Assembly (NCBI GenBank): GCA_007119405.1
Contig: SKPT01000367.1
Coordinates: 1 to 10,406 of the forward strand
DNA length: 10,406 nt
Reading direction: 5' to 3'
Origin: Phycisphaeraceae bacterium
GTDB taxonomy: Bacteria > Planctomycetota > Phycisphaerae > Phycisphaerales > Phycisphaeraceae
Below are positions 6,449-10,406 of this stretch, in pieces. The translations under genes and the position numbers were made by a program. Each line of letters begins with the position of its first letter. Positions within the stretch are counted from its first letter, which is position 1. The notes under the pieces are model-generated. The model searched no databases, was not told the DNA's origin, and saw only the letters and a program-made list of their open reading frames with translations.

Positions 6449-8302
6449 TTAGAGCGAGAATCGCATTCGCTTCTGCTCGACATCGAACACCTTTCCTTGG
6501 CCGGGTTCCAGGGATACCTCGATGGTGCCATGCTCGTCCAGATCGACTCGGCCGGTCCGTTCCTCCTTGTCGGAAGGGTTCGTGATCCAGACGTGCAGCC
6601 GATCCTTATCGTCGGTCAGCAACTGCACGTCGAGGTCTGATCCATCGTCTTTGATGCTCCGAATCCATCGCAATGACGCCAGGAACGGGGCATGCTCGTG
6701 GATGACGGCGTTGGTGTCGCGAATCCGCTTGTGCATGTCCGGATCTTCGGGGACAAAAGGCCACCGCACGACACCCTGAAGGTCCTCCACCGCGTCGGGG
6801 CTCGAGTCATGCACGAAGTAACTCAAGGCCCTGGCGCCCCGGCTGAGCGCAAGATTCGTCATGAGCCGCATCTGCTCGGCGTTGGGCAGGTTCCATAGGC
6901 CGGGCACCGTCTGGTCGCCGAACGCCTGCAAGACCAGCCAGAGCCGGGCCGTGTCATCCTCGGGTTGCCATTCGATCATGGGGTCGCTGAGCTCGTCGGT
7001 GATTCGGCTGGCATAGTCGTCGGCGAACATCTTCCGGATGGGGTATGAGCGGATCATGCGCACCGTGCTGCCGGCCACTTCCCAGAACTCGGGCGCCGCC
7101 CAGCCACCGAGGCAGTACAGCAGATGCTGCTGCCTGTCGACCGCCTGCTGAAAGTGCGCTTCGACCGCCTGCATGCGACCGGCATGCTCCACGTTCGGTT
7201 CGTCATCCACGTAGTAGCCGAGCAGGTTCGCCGGCGCCTGGGGTATGATCTCACGAACGTCGGAAAGCACAAAGCGTGCGGCCTCCGAGTCACTGACGTC
7301 ATCGGCGCGGACCCATCGCTTGGTTCGGCCGACCGTTCCCACGATCTGCCTGCCGCCGAGGGCATCGACGAGCTCGTGCGGTGACGTGGTGAAGAACGTG
7401 TTGGCGCCGAGCTCGAACATGGACAGAAACGTCAGATCTTCCAGCACCTTGGGATTCGGGTTGAACACCCCACGGTACCAGTAGCCCGTGTAGAAGTGGA
7501 CAGGAAAATAGTGGGCGGGCCAGCCCGCCTCCTCGACTTGGCCGTAACCGACCGTCAGGGGGAACAACGCGACGCCGGCATCGGATTCAGCACGGATCAC
7601 GTATCGACCGGGCTCGCGCGGTGCATCGAACACCGTGCCCAAGGCATCACGAACCACCTCGCTGTGGCGGAAGATGGCCGCCTGCACATCCTCGCCGGCG
7701 GAGTGAATCCGCACTTCCGCGCCCGGGGCGACAACGTGATGGGCGGTCCGGCCACCCTCCAGTGACAGACCGGGCGAGGCGGGGCTTGCCGCAACGTCAC
7801 CGTCCTCCTGGAAGCCGACCAGCACCCACTGGCCGAAGTATTCGGCCAGCGTCAGCTCATGGACACCCGGCGTGACTGGTCGACGGTACATGCGCGGGGG
7901 ATTGAAGGGGCGGGGCGCCTCCGCCACGCGCATCGGGGCATCGCGATGCCACGCCTGCCAGCCATGCAATCTTTCGGTATCGGGCAGGTGGGCGAGGAAC
8001 CCGAAGTCCCATGCCCACAACACGGCGATGAGATACCCGGGCCGCGCCACCTCGATCCGGATCGTCTCCTGGTTCAGCGGCACGCGCAGCGCCGGCCCGC
8101 GGCTCAGGTCGTCCGGCACATGATCCCATTGGAAGGCCTCGTTGGCGAAGATCCGCTCCTCGGCGGCGGGGCGATAGATCTCTCCGAGGTCCGTGCGATA
8201 GGCGTGCCCGGGCGGGTCGGCTGGCTGGGCCGGCGCCACGGGACCGCCAACGGTCAAGGCGGCCAGCAGCAGCGGCAGGAATGCATGGATCCATTGTCTC
8301 AT
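6449..8302 (-). CDS. Exported TIM-barrel glycoside hydrolase-like protein
   Basis: The 617-residue product begins with a clear signal peptide (MRQWIHAFLPLLLAALTVGG, with probable cleavage near residue 25), so it is exported. A beta-sandwich-like region (~40-250) follows. Next is a TIM-barrel-like region (~265-510) with ANLLGYYVDDEPN (~358-370), FGDQTVPGLWNLPNAEQMRL (~461-480) and a run LALSRGARALSYFVHD (~484-499). A short C-terminal beta domain (~550-617) carries VWITNPSDKEERTGRVDL. The G-Y-Y-V-D-D-E-P strand end is typical of glycoside hydrolase-like barrels, where the Glu (368) would be the acid/base; the exact family cannot be named. The ATG at 8302 is chosen for the signal peptide. The frame is open to 8437, but an upstream start would bury the signal sequence. 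The ribosome binding site is weak (GAGAG). The gene begins 47 bases after the beta-galactosidase-like gene, so the two are probably co-transcribed and act on the same glycan. Confidence 0.82.
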   Translation of the reverse strand: MRQWIHAFLPLLLAALTVGGPVAPAQPADPPGHAYRTDLGEIYRPAAEERIFANEAFQWDHVPDDLSRGPALRVPLNQETIRIEVARPGYLIAVLWAWDFGFLAHLPDTERLHGWQAWHRDAPMRVAEAPRPFNPPRMYRRPVTPGVHELTLAEYFGQWVLVGFQEDGDVAASPASPGLSLEGGRTAHHVVAPGAEVRIHSAGEDVQAAIFRHSEVVRDALGTVFDAPREPGRYVIRAESDAGVALFPLTVGYGQVEEAGWPAHYFPVHFYTGYWYRGVFNPNPKVLEDLTFLSMFELGANTFFTTSPHELVDALGGRQIVGTVGRTKRWVRADDVSDSEAARFVLSDVREIIPQAPANLLGYYVDDEPNVEHAGRMQAVEAHFQQAVDRQQHLLYCLGGWAAPEFWEVAGSTVRMIRSYPIRKMFADDYASRITDELSDPMIEWQPEDDTARLWLVLQAFGDQTVPGLWNLPNAEQMRLMTNLALSRGARALSYFVHDSSPDAVEDLQGVVRWPFVPEDPDMHKRIRDTNAVIHEHAPFLASLRWIRSIKDDGSDLDVQLLTDDKDRLHVWITNPSDKEERTGRVDLDEHGTIEVSLEPGQGKVFDVEQKRMRFSL

Positions 8303-8349
8303 GATTTGCTCTCGCGCCTGGTGTGGATCGCGGCCGTCCCCGGCCGCCG

Positions 8350-10406
8350 TTATTGCCCGGGTTGTTGCCGGGGGTTCAAGCCGACCACGATCCGCCGCTG
8401 GATGCCGCTGGCCACGTCGCGTACCGTCACGTACCACTGGCCCTGCTCCGCGGCGTAACCGACAAAGAACCGCTCGGAAAAGCGGCCGGACTCGGCGACG
8501 ATGTTGCGCCGCAGCTCCCGCCGCTCCTGGCCATCGGGCTCGAACACGCGAACGTGAAGCACATGGGCCACCGGCTCGGCATCGACGTCGCCGGCCTGGA
8601 TCTCGCCTTCAACCAGAAATGACGTCGTCTCAGCACTGGCCTGCAGAATGAGATCTCGCACCTCGTAGGGCAGCAGCGCATACAGGGCCGTGCGGGCCGG
8701 GTAAAGCACCGTCTCCACCCGATCGGAGAAGCCGCGGTACATCCCTCGCCGCACGTCGTAGATGTGCGCCTCGTGATCAAACGTAATCCATACCGGCTTG
8801 GGGCGCAGATCGGCCATGTAGATCACGTCGTCAGGCCGCAGCTTGTGATGGCGCAGCAGTGCCACGTAATGACCGCCGTCCAGATCGTAGCGTGCCACTT
8901 CGGTCACCTGGGCCCGATGGGGTGCATCGCGGCCCCGGCTGGAAACCTCGATGTCGACGGCCGGTTCGAGCCCCACGGAAGCCAACAACGCGGCCACCTG
9001 ATCGCGAAGCGGCATTTCCGTGCCTTCGACCCGTGCGATCTGATAGTCCCGCGTCAGGATGTTCAGCAGCACCGCTCGCCCGTCGCCGTAACGGTGGCTC
9101 ATCAGGGCAACGCTGCCACCGTCCGAACGGACACGGTAATCTGCGCCGGCCTGGACCGTCGCCCCGTCTACGGCCCAATGGCCCAGCGCCATGGCGTCCG
9201 CGGTGTGCAGGCCATCGAGTGCAATGTTTGCCCCATCGCGGCCACCATCGCGATGCACACCGAACACATCCGCCAGCATGCCGCCGTGGTCGGTGCGGGC
9301 GGTACCATCGAAAAGGCCGGGCATGGTGTCGGCAATCAGTTTGCCGCCGTCGCGCACGAACTGCCGCAGAGCATCAGCCTGCGCCTCGTCGAGCACGAGG
9401 GTCAACGGCAGCACGATCACGCGATGCTCGCGCAGTGCCTCCGCGTCGGCCAGGGCAGCCGCGGGAATCACGTCCGGGCTGTAACCCAGATCGCGCAGCA
9501 GGTAGTAGGTGCCTTCCCAGCTCTGCATGTACAGGTAGCTGTGCGAGGCGGTCATCTGCCCCTGCCATTCGGGGCGCCTCGGCAGGCCGTCGCTGAAGAC
9601 GATCGTGGCGTGTTGGCTGTTGGAGCAATAGACCATGGCCATGCCGTCATTGGCGCGCCGGGCGTTGAGCAGCAGCTTCGCCGGGCCGGCCTGGAGCTCC
9701 TTGAGGTTCTCGAGCGTCCGCTCAAAGCCATCCAATGGGCTCAGATCCGGCGCCAAGAGGCGCTCGGCAAACCAGCTGGATCGGGCACTCTGCCCGCCAT
9801 AGTACAGGCCATGAAGGTTGATCCCGCGCAGCACACTCCACCAGGGAAAGAACTCCTGATCGTAATATGGCCGGTAGTTGTACAAGCCGTAGCCGCCGTA
9901 CCACGTGCCGTGGAGCGCCTGCGGCGCCCTTGCGGAGCGGAAGATCTCGTGAACCCAGGGATTCGGATACTGGAACACGAGGTCTTTATCCGCGGCGAGC
10001 TGCCAGAAGTCGAACCCACTGCCGGGCCAAGGCCAGCCCACGATCGAGGATCCCATGTTGGCGGGCACCTCCGGGGCGATCTCGGCGATCGCCCCGGCCA
10101 GCTCGCGCCACCATCCGGCAACCTTTGCATCCGTGAAGCGGTGATGGTCCAGCCAGTGCGCCAGGGAGCCCGCTTCAGATCGCCCCTCAGGCGGGCTCAG
10201 CACGTCCGCCCGACGGATCGGCTCAATCTGATCGAACGCCTCAATAGCCGTGTCCCATGAGAGGTTGATCCGGTCGATCACCTCGTGGCGGTCCTTCGCC
10301 CAGTCGGCGAAGGCTTCGACGCAGAACGGGCTCCAGCACGCGTCGGCGTGCATGGCCACGTAGCCGACATCATCACCGAGATAATAAAAGAGCGGCGAAT
10401 ACCGAC
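8350..10406 (-). CDS. Beta-galactosidase-like glycoside hydrolase with trimerisation-type domain, 5' end missing
   Basis: The gene enters from the right edge, so its start and any signal peptide are not visible; 684 residues can be read. The first part (~1-245) is the second half of a TIM barrel, with YSPLFYYLGDDVGYV (residues 2-16), a SPFCVEAFADW helix and INLSWDTAIEAFD (~46-58), which resembles the GH42-like 'insert, then LNxxW' arrangement. Later come WPWPGSGFDFW, the Tyr/Gly-rich HGTWYGGYGLYNYR, and FFPWWSVLRGINLHGLYYGG. The middle (~285-475) has the Rossmann-like beta-galactosidase trimerisation-domain pattern HRVIVLPLTLVLDEAQADAL followed by RDGGKLIADTMPG. The C-terminal ~200 residues are beta-rich (FLVEGEIQAGDVDAEPV, LHVRVFEPDGQERREL, WYVTVRDVASGI). 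The role is hydrolysis of a glycosidic bond, inferred from domain order. The usual acidic G-D-E at the barrel strand end reads G-D-D here. It is the first visible gene of the carbohydrate cluster. Confidence 0.8.
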   Translation of the reverse strand, partial: RYSPLFYYLGDDVGYVAMHADACWSPFCVEAFADWAKDRHEVIDRINLSWDTAIEAFDQIEPIRRADVLSPPEGRSEAGSLAHWLDHHRFTDAKVAGWWRELAGAIAEIAPEVPANMGSSIVGWPWPGSGFDFWQLAADKDLVFQYPNPWVHEIFRSARAPQALHGTWYGGYGLYNYRPYYDQEFFPWWSVLRGINLHGLYYGGQSARSSWFAERLLAPDLSPLDGFERTLENLKELQAGPAKLLLNARRANDGMAMVYCSNSQHATIVFSDGLPRRPEWQGQMTASHSYLYMQSWEGTYYLLRDLGYSPDVIPAAALADAEALREHRVIVLPLTLVLDEAQADALRQFVRDGGKLIADTMPGLFDGTARTDHGGMLADVFGVHRDGGRDGANIALDGLHTADAMALGHWAVDGATVQAGADYRVRSDGGSVALMSHRYGDGRAVLLNILTRDYQIARVEGTEMPLRDQVAALLASVGLEPAVDIEVSSRGRDAPHRAQVTEVARYDLDGGHYVALLRHHKLRPDDVIYMADLRPKPVWITFDHEAHIYDVRRGMYRGFSDRVETVLYPARTALYALLPYEVRDLILQASAETTSFLVEGEIQAGDVDAEPVAHVLHVRVFEPDGQERRELRRNIVAESGRFSERFFVGYAAEQGQWYVTVRDVASGIQRRIVVGLNPRQQPGQ

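Noticed and set aside
8764..10260. 498-codon plus-strand open frame
   Set aside because: It is antisense to the well-supported beta-galactosidase-like gene, rich in H/R/Q/G with no domain pattern, and has no ribosome binding site of note.

Overview
The window looks like a stretch of bacterial chromosome with high GC content. The best guess is a member of the Planctomycetota (Phycisphaerae/Pirellulales-like) or a related environmental lineage. This rests on gene content: planctomycete-style secreted glycoside hydrolase-like proteins, a Gfo/Idh/MocA oxidoreductase remnant, an aldolase of the dihydrodipicolinate synthase superfamily, and a DUF434-type protein. It is an inference, because the window holds no rRNA, tRNA or other marker gene. 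All supported genes lie on the minus strand, so transcription runs from high to low coordinates. The long open frames on the plus strand are antisense shadows of GC-rich codons.

Reading in the direction of transcription, the right half (10406 to about 4570) is a carbohydrate-use block. It starts with the C-terminal 684 residues of a large beta-galactosidase-like protein: TIM-barrel part, trimerisation-like domain and C-terminal beta domains. After 47 bases comes a 617-residue exported protein with a TIM-barrel glycoside hydrolase look. Next is the broken C-terminal end of a Gfo/Idh/MocA sugar oxidoreductase. A 417-residue sialidase-fold protein with five Asp-boxes and a 311-residue aldolase/dehydratase of the DapA/NanA superfamily complete the block. 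Together they suggest release of a glycan at or outside the cell surface, followed by intracellular processing of an unusual sugar or sugar acid. The substrate cannot be read from the sequence, and sialic acid is only one possibility.

The left half (about 3630 to 1) is more housekeeping in character. A gap of about 300 bases holds a doubtful small frame and a very GC-rich palindrome. It is followed by S-methyl-5-thioribose-1-phosphate isomerase (mtnA), apparently with a TTG start behind a strong GGAGG. Then come a conserved uncharacterised DUF434/DUF5616 protein, a 269-base gap, a 63-residue small protein with a coiled-coil-like tail, and the N-terminal beta-propeller of an S9-type (prolyl oligopeptidase family) peptidase that runs off the left edge.

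No CRISPR array, insertion sequence, RNA gene, attachment site or replication origin was seen. The points most worth a second look are the decayed oxidoreductase gene, the altered substrate-carboxylate motif of the aldolase, the palindrome abutting the mtnA ribosome binding site, and the nuclease-like acidic motifs of the DUF434 protein.
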